Source: a bacterium
Lineage (GTDB): Bacteria > SAR324 > XYD2-FULL-50-16
Assembly: GCA_018829445.1 (NCBI GenBank)
Contig: JAHJTV010000054.1
Coordinates: 62,001 to 126,000, forward strand
DNA: 64,000 nucleotides
Direction of reading: 5' to 3'
Numbering within the stretch: position 1 is the stretch's first letter; each line of letters starts with the position of its first letter. The position numbers were made by a program, and so were the translations under genes. The notes beneath the pieces were generated by a model. The model searched no databases. It worked only from the letters and a program-made list of their open reading frames with translations, and was not told where the DNA came from. This document shows positions 30,195 through 39,750 of this stretch, piece by piece.

Positions 30195-30471
30195 ATTTTT
30201 TTGCTATACATGTCTGAGAAATAGATATTGGCTACTGATATACAGCTCAGAATAAGTTTTTTCAAATGGTGAATATATACTTTTGTTACGAGCTCCCTTG
30301 TTTGGAAATAACTTTTACGGATAACTAAAATATGATCCGCACTTTTTTATTCTTACTAATAATGCACAGTATATTAAAAATTGAAAGTTCTGTAAAACTG
30401 TATTGATGTGTTTTATTATTTCTAATTCACCATTTTATTGTGCTGTTCCGGTTCTTGCACAATAGTCAAGA

Positions 30472-31467
30472 TCAAAATCCGTTCCTGGACAAAGTCAGTT
30501 TGAACGCTTGATTTATAGCGCAGTTAAGATTCCTAAAATTTACAATCCCCTTTCCGGCAATATCAAATGCCGTACCATGGTCAACGGAGGTCCTGATTAT
30601 CGGCAAACCCACGGTCATGTTTACTGCAGTGTCAAAAAACAGTAGTTTGACGGGGATAAGACCCTGATCGTGATACAAAGCGACTACCAGGTCATAATGT
30701 CCGTTAATCGCTTGCAGAAAAACGGTATCAGAAGGATAGGGACCTGTTACATCAATTCCTTTCTGACGCGCCTGTTCAATAGCAGGGATGATTGTATCTT
30801 TTTCTTCATGGCCAAAGAGCCCATTTTCACTTGCATGAGGATTTAAACCACAGACTGCTATTTTTGGCTCTTTTATCTTCAACGAACATAATTCCTTGTA
30901 ACCAAGTTCGATTGTTTTGACTATAGATTCTGTTGATAGAATGGAACAGGCTTCTTGAAGTGGTAAATGGGTCGTTACTAAGATCACATTGAGCTTATCT
31001 GTAGCAAACATCATACGATATGATTCTGTTTGAGTAAGTTTTGCGAGCAAGCCGGTGTGACCATCATATTTATGACCGGCAAGATGCCAAGATTCCTTGC
31101 AGATAGGTGAGGTAACGAGCGCTGCAATCTTATTTTGCATGCACAGACGGGTTCCTTCTACGACATAGTTAAAAGAATGATCGCCACATGTTTCATTTGA
31201 TTTGCCCCAAGTATAATAAAGTGGACCTTTATAGGGCTCTAAAACATGAATGGCGTTATCTTCGAAGACAACACTTTCGAAGTTGTCAAATGATCTGAAT
31301 TTAACATCGATTTTCAGGTGTCCCGCTATTTTTTTAAGAACTGTTGTTTCTCCAATTACAAGGGGGTTAATTGATTTCCCCCTTTCTTCCGATAGAAGGG
31401 ATTTGATGATTATTTCAGGTCCTACACCTGCAGGATCACCCATTGTGATGCCGATGATTGGTTCCAT
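30472..31467 (-). CDS. pdxA: 4-hydroxythreonine-4-phosphate dehydrogenase PdxA
   Basis: A 331-residue NAD-dependent metal enzyme of the DXP-dependent pyridoxal phosphate pathway. GITMGDPAGVGPEII at the start, DGHTGLL, CGLNPHASENGLFGHEE and ALYHDQGLIPVKLL (metal-binding His and Asp) identify it. The frame is open further upstream to a Met at 31554, but the extra 29 residues do not look like a PdxA N terminus, so the Met before EPIIGIT was chosen. The Epd-like gene of the same pathway is 29 kb away. Confidence 0.92.
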   Translation of the reverse strand: MEPIIGITMGDPAGVGPEIIIKSLLSEERGKSINPLVIGETTVLKKIAGHLKIDVKFRSFDNFESVVFEDNAIHVLEPYKGPLYYTWGKSNETCGDHSFNYVVEGTRLCMQNKIAALVTSPICKESWHLAGHKYDGHTGLLAKLTQTESYRMMFATDKLNVILVTTHLPLQEACSILSTESIVKTIELGYKELCSLKIKEPKIAVCGLNPHASENGLFGHEEKDTIIPAIEQARQKGIDVTGPYPSDTVFLQAINGHYDLVVALYHDQGLIPVKLLFFDTAVNMTVGLPIIRTSVDHGTAFDIAGKGIVNFRNLNCAINQAFKLTLSRNGF

Positions 31468-31711
31468 ATGGTCTGTATTTGAGTAATTAATTGACTGAAT
31501 GTATATTTTCAATTCTATTGAGGAGAAAAAAAAAGATCTACTCATTTGAGCCAAAATATTGTATCATCTTCATTAAAAACTTAAAAAGTTTCAGTGTGTA
31601 ACTCACTGTAGAAAACATCATCTAATGCTGACCCGATATTTTTTTTGTCTTGCCAATACAAATCCCCAATTTTTGTGAGATGAGGGAACAGGCTTAATCT
31701 AAAAACGGAAA

Positions 31712-32032
31712 ATGATTGAATATAGAAAAGAGGATAACACACTGATCTGCATAATTAAAGAAGAGATCGTGGCTTCAAAAATATCTGAAATGAGGAATAA
31801 TTTGGCTTCACACCTTGATTATGATCAGGCGTGGGAAGAATTAGTATTCGATTGTAAAAAAGTGAAAACTCTGGATTCAATTGGAGTAAATTTTATAGTT
31901 GGTGTATACAAGAAAGCATTTTCAACAGATAGGAAATTTAAGATTATCGGTTGTAATGATCTTGTGGCAAAAGTGTTAAAGCTATTTAAGTTAGATGAAA
32001 AGTTTACAGTTGAAACCTCGAATGCTTCATAA
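31712..32032 (+). CDS. STAS-domain anti-anti-sigma factor
   Basis: A 106-residue STAS protein of the SpoIIAA/RsbV type. The LDSIGVNFIVGVYKKA segment carries Ser56 at the place where the partner kinase phosphorylates these proteins. Unphosphorylated STAS proteins bind the kinase and release its other target. The fusion protein encoded next has both the kinase-like and phosphatase-like domains that would act on it, so this is the natural substrate. It is divergent from pdxA. Confidence 0.9.
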   Translation: MIEYRKEDNTLICIIKEEIVASKISEMRNNLASHLDYDQAWEELVFDCKKVKTLDSIGVNFIVGVYKKAFSTDRKFKIIGCNDLVAKVLKLFKLDEKFTVETSNAS

Positions 32033-32158
32033 TGAGGTGGAGCCATTTTTTAAGAATATTTTGCCAATGAGACAGTGGTAGGTACTGGATGGTAAAATCT
32101 GATTAAAGTATAAATGGTTGCCCTTAACCATATTTCTTCAAAATATTATACCCCACCT

Positions 32159-32179
32159 GTCTTCAGTGATTCTGAAGAC
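32159..32179 (+). terminator. Hairpin between STAS gene and signalling fusion gene
   Basis: GTCTTCAG and CTGAAGAC pair perfectly around a five-base loop (TGATT), followed within 10 bases by a T-rich stretch (CTTTACTTTCTTTATT). It could end or attenuate transcription after the STAS gene, so that the fusion is made at a different level. Confidence 0.4.
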
Positions 32180-32258
32180 TCATGAGCTTTACTTTCTTTA
32201 TTACAGCTGATTATTTCAACGAGCAGTTGTTTTGTTTTTTAACGGTAAAGTGAAAAGA

Positions 32259-34940
32259 ATGAAAATATTACTTTCAGAATTCGACACCAAAGATCTAAAT
32301 TCTATTCACAGTAAACTGATTGGATGGGGATTTCATGCCATTGTTCATGACGGCAAGGCCTCCACTGCAGAGATATTGAGGAAACAACCAAATATTCAAA
32401 TCCTCATTATGGGGGATACCTTTAATAATGCATTGGATTTGATACCTGAGATTAGAAAACGGAGTCAATATATTTATATTTTGGTTCTATTGACCGGTGA
32501 TATTGATTCGTATAAAGAAGATCAGCGATACAGCGGAATTGATGATTTTATCAAAAAACCTGATGACTTGGACCAGCTCAGATTTTACCTCTTCGGAATT
32601 CAGTATACAATTGGATATTCAACCAGCCATTTCTTACCTGGCATTCAATCTGACTTCAGATTGATCAGGCAGGCAATCAATCTCGATTACTTGTTTTCCT
32701 CATCCACCGTAGATAAGGAGGACGTCAGGGAGCAGTTATATAATCTCTTAAAGAGATCAAATGAATTTATAATCGATTCCAATAGTATTACTGGTAATGT
32801 TTTGGAAAAGACTCTTATAATTTCAGAAGAGTTGGGTACTGAACAGTTAACAGACTGGTTGATTGGGATTCTGTTCTTGAAGCAAAACCCGGATTATGGA
32901 AAATTGCTGAGCTTCAATTTACTGCAATATCAACTTCGTGAAATTCAAAGCAGAATCTTTGTTGCAATTAAGAGTCTGGAAGAGTTCGGATTTTTTAAAA
33001 AAGCTTCAGATACTGTCAGTATTCTCCAAGGTAAAAGAATACTCTTGGTGGAGGACATGAAATATAACAGGGTTTTGCTTACAAAAATCCTTATGAAGCA
33101 GAAATGTGCAATTACTGAAGCTGTAAATGGTCAAGATGCTCTGAATATCTGGCAAGAGCAGAATGATTTTGAAATTATCATAATGGATATGAACATGCCC
33201 ATTATGGATGGATTTACCGCAACCAGAGAGATTCGAAAAATCGAGCGTGAAAAGTCGCTCAAAAGGACGCCGATTATTGCCCTAACAGCATTAGCAATGA
33301 GAGGGGATAAGGAGCTCTGTTTGGAAGCCGGTACAGACGATTATTTACCAAAACCCGTTGAAGCTCTCTCTCTGATTAAGACCTGTGAAAACATTTTGTT
33401 AGGGAAAAAATCAAGAAAACCCCAAAAGAAAGATTATAACCAGGAGCTTCACAATATAGATCGTATATTGGTCAAAGTTAATAATCAGATATCCCTTTAC
33501 TCTCTGAAATCTGTCTTTGAAACTCTGGGTATTAAGTATGAGATTTGTAACAGTGCTGAAAAAGTGATGGGTGCAGTGGCAGAGAGTGATTTTAGCTTGA
33601 TTGTGCTGGAAGCCGATCATGACTTGGAATTAGCCTATCATATCCAGAACAATTTCCCTCATCAATATATTGCCTTGATCTCCAATAGCAATAGGACACA
33701 AGAGTTGATTTCGAGTAATTTTGCCAATAACTTCCGATATCCTTTAAAGTTTGAGCAGGTATTAAAAGTTCTTAAATTTTATTCGGATAAACATCAGCAA
33801 GCAAAAAAAGATGCTGAGAAGCTTGCTGATGGGGATTCGCTGGATAAGATTAAACGTCAGGTGAGTATAACAGACGCGGTTCATAAGTCTGACAATCAAT
33901 TGGCTGTCTGGCAGAAAGCTTTTCGAAAAATCGGGGGAGATCTGGTTTTAAGCCACCAGTTTAATCTGCACGGCAAATTTGGTTTAATATTGGGTGATGT
34001 AGCAGGGCATGATATTCAGAGCGGATATACGGCTTCCTGGTTTAGCGGACTGGTGGAAGGTATTTGGGGACAAAATCCAAATCCATATAAATTTCTAGTA
34101 AATCTGAATAATCTTTTTGCCCATGACACGGAGGAGGAAAACAAACGGTTTGTATGTGCATTGGTTCTTTTGTGGGACCCCATCAGGCAGAAACTTTTTT
34201 ATGCAAATGCCGGAATCCCGGGGGGAATCCTCATTAAAAAAGATACTGGAAAAGGAGAAGCCATGGAATGGACAGGCGTTCCCATAGGTATGTTTCCGGA
34301 TATGGATATGTTTGACCATGGTGAGTTGGATTTTACGGAAGGAGACAAGCTAATTATTGCAACAGACGGAGTACTGGAAGCCATTCCCAGAGAGAATATC
34401 TCAGAATTGAGTGAATCCAGAAGTAGTGAGTCAGCCCAACTTACCCTGGATGCAATCGTGGATTTTGTAACCAGATCTATTGAGATTACAGATGATTTAA
34501 CCATCGCGGTATTTGAGGCCAAAATCCCAGAGCATCCAGTATCAGGATATCGAAAGACAATCAAATCTGATTTTAGGGACGTAGACCAGGCTGTTGAATA
34601 TATGAACCAGTTTATCAAACAAAATGCTAAAAATATATTTGATTGGCCTATGATTTCAGTGGCAATTAGAGAAGCCTTATTAAATGCTGTGGAACACGGG
34701 AATAAAAGTAATCCGAGCTATCCGGTCGATATCGACTTTGAACTAAAAGAGAAACAAATGATTGTTACTATTTCAGATTGTGGCAGTGGATTTGATCTTT
34801 CAACTGAGAAAAAAAGACTTGAGAAGGAAGGAGATCTTCGAATTCATGGTCGCGGAATAGAAATGATGGAAAACATTAGTAAATCAGTCAGTTTTTTGGG
34901 TGGGGGTATTAAGTTAGTGTTCGAGTCTCATGAACCTTAA
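32259..34940 (+). CDS. Three-receiver SpoIIE phosphatase/HATPase fusion
   Basis: A protein of about 893 residues. Receiver 1 (1-115) has no phosphoacceptor Asp (the site reads ILIMGD) but keeps a KKP. Receiver 2 (257-380) is complete, with Asp near 308 in IIMDMNMPIMDG and a KP. Receiver 3 (400-505) has Glu in place of Asp (LIVLEAD) and YP for KP. A SpoIIE/PP2C phosphatase follows from about 555 (IGGDLVL, LGDVAGHD, IIATDGV, DDLTIAV). An RsbW-like HATPase ends the protein (AIREALLNAVEHGN, DCGSGFDL, HGRGIEMM). Kinase and phosphatase on one chain imply switching of the STAS protein. ATG at 32259 is preferred over a TTG 27 bases upstream. Confidence 0.87.
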   Translation: MKILLSEFDTKDLNSIHSKLIGWGFHAIVHDGKASTAEILRKQPNIQILIMGDTFNNALDLIPEIRKRSQYIYILVLLTGDIDSYKEDQRYSGIDDFIKKPDDLDQLRFYLFGIQYTIGYSTSHFLPGIQSDFRLIRQAINLDYLFSSSTVDKEDVREQLYNLLKRSNEFIIDSNSITGNVLEKTLIISEELGTEQLTDWLIGILFLKQNPDYGKLLSFNLLQYQLREIQSRIFVAIKSLEEFGFFKKASDTVSILQGKRILLVEDMKYNRVLLTKILMKQKCAITEAVNGQDALNIWQEQNDFEIIIMDMNMPIMDGFTATREIRKIEREKSLKRTPIIALTALAMRGDKELCLEAGTDDYLPKPVEALSLIKTCENILLGKKSRKPQKKDYNQELHNIDRILVKVNNQISLYSLKSVFETLGIKYEICNSAEKVMGAVAESDFSLIVLEADHDLELAYHIQNNFPHQYIALISNSNRTQELISSNFANNFRYPLKFEQVLKVLKFYSDKHQQAKKDAEKLADGDSLDKIKRQVSITDAVHKSDNQLAVWQKAFRKIGGDLVLSHQFNLHGKFGLILGDVAGHDIQSGYTASWFSGLVEGIWGQNPNPYKFLVNLNNLFAHDTEEENKRFVCALVLLWDPIRQKLFYANAGIPGGILIKKDTGKGEAMEWTGVPIGMFPDMDMFDHGELDFTEGDKLIIATDGVLEAIPRENISELSESRSSESAQLTLDAIVDFVTRSIEITDDLTIAVFEAKIPEHPVSGYRKTIKSDFRDVDQAVEYMNQFIKQNAKNIFDWPMISVAIREALLNAVEHGNKSNPSYPVDIDFELKEKQMIVTISDCGSGFDLSTEKKRLEKEGDLRIHGRGIEMMENISKSVSFLGGGIKLVFESHEP

Positions 34941-34985
34941 AATCCTTTCATCTTTTCTGGTCACAAGGTTTCTACAAAGAAAATT

Positions 34986-35399
34986 ATGAAAGCACTAATC
35001 GTTGATGACGATCTCATCAATCGGAAATTCCTTAAAGCCATGTTAATGGGAATCTGTGAAGTTGACCTGGCAAAAAGTGGGTATGAAGCCATTGATTTGG
35101 TAAAAGCTAGTATTGAAGAAGCAGCAACTTATGATGTGATCTTCCTGGATATTATGATGCCTGATCTGGATGGAATTGAAACTTTGCAGGAAATCAGGAA
35201 TCACGAAGTTAAAAAAGGAATACCATTCGAAAAAGGGGCGAAAATTGTCATGGTGACTGCTTTGGCTGACAAAGAGAATGTCCTTTCAGCTTTTTCCAAA
35301 GGTTGTGAATACTATTTGGTTAAACCGATCCAACAGGGCAAAATGTTTGACCTCTTAAAAGAAATGGGATTCGGACCAATTGAAACAGAGAGTTGGTAA
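34986..35399 (+). CDS. CheY-like response regulator
   Basis: A 137-residue stand-alone receiver. LIVDDD near residue 4 is the acidic pocket, VIFLDIMMPDLDG holds the phosphoacceptor Asp, VTAL and VKPI complete the site. It lies between two phosphatase fusion genes, 45 bases after the first and 43 before the second, so it probably belongs to the same pathway, perhaps as a phosphate sink or a partner of a kinase encoded elsewhere. Confidence 0.88.
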   Translation: MKALIVDDDLINRKFLKAMLMGICEVDLAKSGYEAIDLVKASIEEAATYDVIFLDIMMPDLDGIETLQEIRNHEVKKGIPFEKGAKIVMVTALADKENVLSAFSKGCEYYLVKPIQQGKMFDLLKEMGFGPIETESW

Positions 35400-35442
35400 A
35401 GGAGATGTTCCCAATGTTTTTAACTGACTGGAGTTAGGTTAG

Positions 35443-36648
35443 ATGGATCAGATACTGATTGCCGATGATGACAATATTGATAGAAAACTGCTTGAGACCT
35501 ATCTGCAAAATCTTAACTATAAGGTTATTTCGACAAAAAACGGCACAGAAGCATGGGAGATTATTAGTTGTTGTAAAAATCCCCCACAGATCGTCATTAT
35601 TGACTGGTTAATGCCGGGAATGGATGGTATTACACTTTGTAAGAAAATCCGTAATATGATTAGTCCCTATTATGTGTATATCATCCTGGTAACAGCTAAA
35701 AGCATGTCGGCTGATATGGTACAGGGATTGGAAGCGGGAGCTGATGATTATTTAACAAAACCTTATGAAAAAGCCGTGTTATTGGCACGTATCAACGTCG
35801 GTACCAGGATATTGCTTTTGGAAAGAGAGAAGAATGATCAATTGCTCAAGATTCAGAGCACCAATCGAAAATTGCAGCAAAATATGGAGGCTGCCGTACA
35901 GATACAACTCACTCTCTTACCGCAAAAAAAACTTGTAGTCCAGGGATATCAATTTGATTGGTTTTTTAAGCCCTCTGATATGTTGGGTGGTGATATGCTC
36001 CATATCTATAAACTATCAGAAACCAAAGTTGCTTGTTATGTACTTGATGTCTCCGGTCATGGAACACAGGCAGCCCTGCTATCAGTAACCATCAGAAATC
36101 AATTAACGGTAAACCTGATTGATACGATACCGGTAAGAAACCACAGTAGCCTGATTCTACAAGATTTTCAAAATGCGAAACCTATTGATATTGTATCAGA
36201 ATTATCAAGTCATTACAGCGGTTTGCTTGAGAAGACAGGGTACTATTTTACTATTGTCTATGGCATCATTGATATTGAGACCGGTTGTTTCGATTATATC
36301 AGTGCCGGGCATTATAACCCCATTCTTATCTCCGGGGAGAAAGTAATCTATAACAGGTCAAGCAGTGGTGCGCCCATTGGTATGTTTGGAAACCAGAAAT
36401 ATCAAGAACAATCCATTCAGCTTTCTGAGGGAGACAGGTTATATCTTTTCACTGATGGAATCGTTGAAGAAACCAACAACTCGGAAGAGCAGTATGGACT
36501 TGATCGATTGGGCGAACAATTAAAGGTCAAAGAAATAAACAATACCGAAGGATTTTCCTCCATGATTGAACACCTGGCAGGATGGAGCCAAAAAGATAGC
36601 TTTAACGATGATATTGCGCTGGTTGAAATCTGTTCTTTAAAAAGCTAA
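35443..36648 (+). CDS. Receiver-PP2C (RsbU-like) phosphatase
   Basis: A 401-residue response regulator with a serine phosphatase output. The receiver covers 1-120 (ADDDNIDRK, IIDWLMPGMDG, LTKP). A helical linker (130-160) leads to the SpoIIE/PP2C domain: LGGDMLHIYKL, LDVSGHGTQAALLSV, YISAGHYNP, LFTDGIVEETNN and NDDIALVEI with metal-binding Asp residues. It is expected to dephosphorylate a STAS protein, most simply the one at 31712. Last gene of the cluster. Confidence 0.9.
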   Translation: MDQILIADDDNIDRKLLETYLQNLNYKVISTKNGTEAWEIISCCKNPPQIVIIDWLMPGMDGITLCKKIRNMISPYYVYIILVTAKSMSADMVQGLEAGADDYLTKPYEKAVLLARINVGTRILLLEREKNDQLLKIQSTNRKLQQNMEAAVQIQLTLLPQKKLVVQGYQFDWFFKPSDMLGGDMLHIYKLSETKVACYVLDVSGHGTQAALLSVTIRNQLTVNLIDTIPVRNHSSLILQDFQNAKPIDIVSELSSHYSGLLEKTGYYFTIVYGIIDIETGCFDYISAGHYNPILISGEKVIYNRSSSGAPIGMFGNQKYQEQSIQLSEGDRLYLFTDGIVEETNNSEEQYGLDRLGEQLKVKEINNTEGFSSMIEHLAGWSQKDSFNDDIALVEICSLKS

Positions 36649-36883
36649 CCGAATCTGGAGGGAAAAAGACAACTTTAGCATTTGTCTATGAATGATCCCA
36701 ATGGATAACGAACTCTTTTACACTCCAAATCTTTGCGCTCCTATTCAAATTGTTTCCCGCACTCTTTGGTCTTCTGTTTATTCACCTAAACAGTTATGGT
36801 TTTATTTTCATCTATAATCTTCTTAATAGTACAAAACTGGAGTTCAGTTTGTATCTAATATTTCGAAACTTAACGGTTGTGTA

Positions 36884-38209
36884 TTGATGAACAGACAGAA
36901 ATTCAATCGCTATGTGCTGGATGCAAGTATTCTTTTATATGATCCGGAATGCATAAACTCATATCCGAATTCTTTTGTTATTATTCCAATATCCGTGATA
37001 GAGGAGATTGATCATTTTAAAAAAGATTTTACAGAAACAGGTAGAAACGCTCGTATTGTATCAAAAATGCTGGATAAGATTCGGACAAAAGGATCATTAA
37101 CTGAAGGTATAGAGCTTTCAAACGGTAGTGTTTTAAGTGTTTTTATTGCTGAAGAGAAGGCACTGAACTTGCCGGCATTCATCAATCTTAATAAAAGCTC
37201 AAATAGGGTATTGGCAGCAACTACACTGATTCATCAGGCCTATCCTGATATTACCTACTTGGTTACTAATGATATTAATTTAAGAGTCAGGGTTTCTGCA
37301 CTTGGCATAAAGGTGACTGCATATGAAGAGAAACTGCCGAACCTGGAGAAGTTTTATGAAGGATTGGTAACGCGAAACATGGAGGAGAAAGAGTTTAATC
37401 AGTTGCTTGACGCTGGTTTCTATAAAGCCAATCCCGATGAATATTATGCCAATCAGAACTTTTGTGTGAAAAACTCGAAATCAGATCAGAAAGTCCTTTG
37501 CCGCTATATTTCAGCAGATAAAAGGTTTGTTCCCATTCAACTGTATCCTAAAGGGATTTGGGGGATAAAAGCCAGAAATGCAGAGCAAGAGATAGCACTG
37601 GATCTGTTAATGGATCCTTCTGTGGCTATCGTAATACTGGCAGGAAAGGCAGGAACTGGAAAGACGTTGTTGGCTTTGGCTGTAGCATTGGAATTAATGC
37701 TTTCAGCAAGTCTTTATCAAAAAGTCCTGGTATCTCGACCGATTTTTCCGATGGGCCGGGATATGGGCTATCTACCTGGTGATCTGGAGCAGAAGATGGA
37801 GCCCTGGATGCAACCCATATTTGACAACCTTGAGTATCTCTCAACCAACAAACAATCACCGGGCACCAAATCAGGTGGTTACCAGAAACTGCTGGACATG
37901 GGATTGATTGAATTGGAGCCTCTGACTTATATAAGGGGAAGATCTATACCGCAGCGTTACATGATTGTTGATGAAGCCCAGAATCTGACGCCCCATGAGC
38001 TGAAAACGATTGTGACCAGAGCCGGCATGGGAACCAAACTTGTTCTAACAGGTGATCCTTACCAGATTGATAATCCATATGTAGATGCCAGTTCAAATGG
38101 TTTGTCATATGTTATAGAAAAGTTTCAAAATTATGATTTGGCGGGTCATGTCTATTTGATTCACGGCGTCCGTTCCAAATTAGCTGAATTGGCTTCCAAT
38201 ATTCTTTGA
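36884..38209 (+). CDS. PhoH-family ATPase with PIN domain
   Basis: A 441-residue protein of the PIN-PhoH (YlaK/PhoH2) type, linked to RNA unwinding and cleavage. The PIN nuclease domain is residues 8-150 (VLDASILLYDP, VIEEIDHFKK, VTNDINLRVRV with acidic active-site residues). The ATPase has Walker A LAGKAGTGKTLL near 255 and Walker B MIVDEAQNLTP near 360. GDPYQIDNP follows. ATG at 36884 lies close to an in-frame Met at residue 2, so start choice is uncertain by one codon. It opens a run of genes to ybeY. Confidence 0.88.
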   Translation: MMNRQKFNRYVLDASILLYDPECINSYPNSFVIIPISVIEEIDHFKKDFTETGRNARIVSKMLDKIRTKGSLTEGIELSNGSVLSVFIAEEKALNLPAFINLNKSSNRVLAATTLIHQAYPDITYLVTNDINLRVRVSALGIKVTAYEEKLPNLEKFYEGLVTRNMEEKEFNQLLDAGFYKANPDEYYANQNFCVKNSKSDQKVLCRYISADKRFVPIQLYPKGIWGIKARNAEQEIALDLLMDPSVAIVILAGKAGTGKTLLALAVALELMLSASLYQKVLVSRPIFPMGRDMGYLPGDLEQKMEPWMQPIFDNLEYLSTNKQSPGTKSGGYQKLLDMGLIELEPLTYIRGRSIPQRYMIVDEAQNLTPHELKTIVTRAGMGTKLVLTGDPYQIDNPYVDASSNGLSYVIEKFQNYDLAGHVYLIHGVRSKLAELASNIL

Positions 38210-38251
38210 TATACTCCCTAGTAGTGAAATTCTAATAATTAATTAATCAAG

Positions 38252-39589
38252 TTGATGTCAATAATACAAAAATTTAAGGAATCAGAGTTAAAGAATCGAG
38301 ATCCAAGGTTTTTGGCTGCGGTGAGTCTTCTAAACTGGCTGCAAACAAAGCAAATTATCTTTTATCAAAGAAGTTTTTTTGGCCTCCCCTCTGATGTTGG
38401 GTTTTACAAACATATCGTTAGCAATGTGGTAAGGCATAGAAAGAGATTTGAGTATGCAATAGAATTGCTTAGCAAGCGATCTTTGCAGAGGATTGATCCT
38501 GAAGCCCTGGTTTGCTTATACATAGGACTAGTACAGCTTGAAAAGGGTTCCAAAGTTGAAGAATATGCAGCAATCAATGAATCTGTTGAACTTATTAAAA
38601 CCCTGGAGAAACCTCATTTAAAAGGATTCGTCAACGCGAATCTTAGGAGATATTTGCGGGAAAGGGAGGAAGTCGATGTTGCGCTTAAAACTCAATCCCT
38701 TGATATTGTTACAAGTCATGACAAGCGACAAATTGAACGATGGACTGAGTTTTTTGGATTGGAAGCAACCAAAACGATCTGTGAGTCAAATAATGTATTG
38801 CCGGAAGTTCAGATTATTCTTAATCCACTTTTTGAGAGGAACAGTATTGTAAACGATCTACTTTCCCTTGGATTTGACCTGTTTGATTACCATGATGAAG
38901 GATTCAGCATTAAAAATCCGGAGGGGATTTTTAATTCGCAATGGGCAAAAAAAGGAGCCTTATTAGTTCAAGATCGGGCGTTTCAACAGATCAATCTTCT
39001 TCTGGAAAAACTCCCAAAAGAAAAGGTGTTGGATGCATGTGCAGCACCCGGGGGGAAAACATTCCACCTGGAATGGCGGTTTGGGAACGACATTAGTCTT
39101 TTGGTAAGTTCGGAATTGGATAGACTCAGAATGACTACAATGAGAGACAATATTGCGCTATATCAGAGCAAAGCCAAAGCAATTCAAGCGAATTCGCACC
39201 ATCCTCCTTTTAAGGAATCGTTTGATCTGGTGATTTGTGATGCTCCCTGCAGCGGAACTGGGACCATCAGAAAACACCCGGAGATAAAATGGTTAAGATC
39301 AGAGAAAGACTATCAACGGAATCAAAAAACCCAGCTAAACCTCTTAAGACAGCTGGCTGAGTTGGTTAAACCAAAGGGTCATCTTTTATACATTACCTGT
39401 TCTCTTGAGAATGAGGAAAATCAGGGTGTTGTGGAAAAATTTCTGAGCTGCTCAAAAAATACCTTCCAATTGGTTCCCTTTAGTCATTCAGCTTTAGAGG
39501 AGTCCGTGATTACCAAAGAAGGATACTTTCAGACATTAACGTCACCAAAACAGATGGGTGCTTTTTCAGCTCTGTTTATGAAAATGTAG
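38252..39589 (+). CDS. rsmB: 16S rRNA m5C967 methyltransferase RsmB
   Basis: A 445-residue SAM-dependent methyltransferase. The N-terminal part has the NusB-like helical region (VCLYIGLVQLEKG...EYAAINESVEL), as in RsmB. The catalytic domain has CAAPGGKTFHLE, LVICDAPCSGTGTIRKHPEI with one catalytic Cys, and YITCSLENEEN with the second. It lies 42 bases after the phoH-like gene. Confidence 0.9.
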   Translation: MMSIIQKFKESELKNRDPRFLAAVSLLNWLQTKQIIFYQRSFFGLPSDVGFYKHIVSNVVRHRKRFEYAIELLSKRSLQRIDPEALVCLYIGLVQLEKGSKVEEYAAINESVELIKTLEKPHLKGFVNANLRRYLREREEVDVALKTQSLDIVTSHDKRQIERWTEFFGLEATKTICESNNVLPEVQIILNPLFERNSIVNDLLSLGFDLFDYHDEGFSIKNPEGIFNSQWAKKGALLVQDRAFQQINLLLEKLPKEKVLDACAAPGGKTFHLEWRFGNDISLLVSSELDRLRMTTMRDNIALYQSKAKAIQANSHHPPFKESFDLVICDAPCSGTGTIRKHPEIKWLRSEKDYQRNQKTQLNLLRQLAELVKPKGHLLYITCSLENEENQGVVEKFLSCSKNTFQLVPFSHSALEESVITKEGYFQTLTSPKQMGAFSALFMKM

Positions 39590-39750
39590 GTTTTTGAAGG
39601 TAAGATTTCACCGTTGTACCAAATTGTATTAGTATTTTAAATATTACAAAAGCTTACATTTTATTATAAAGACAACTTCTTCCAAGTGGATTAAACTGAA
39701 GCAATAAATAAAAATTAAAAATAATAAAAACAACGATTAACAGGAATAAT

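Noticed and set aside
31468..31554. Longer N terminus for PdxA
   Set aside because: The 29 extra residues do not resemble PdxA, whose usual start is the Met before EPIIGIT.
32232..32258. TTG start for the three-receiver fusion protein
   Set aside because: An ATG nine codons downstream places the receiver's first strand at the N terminus, as is usual.
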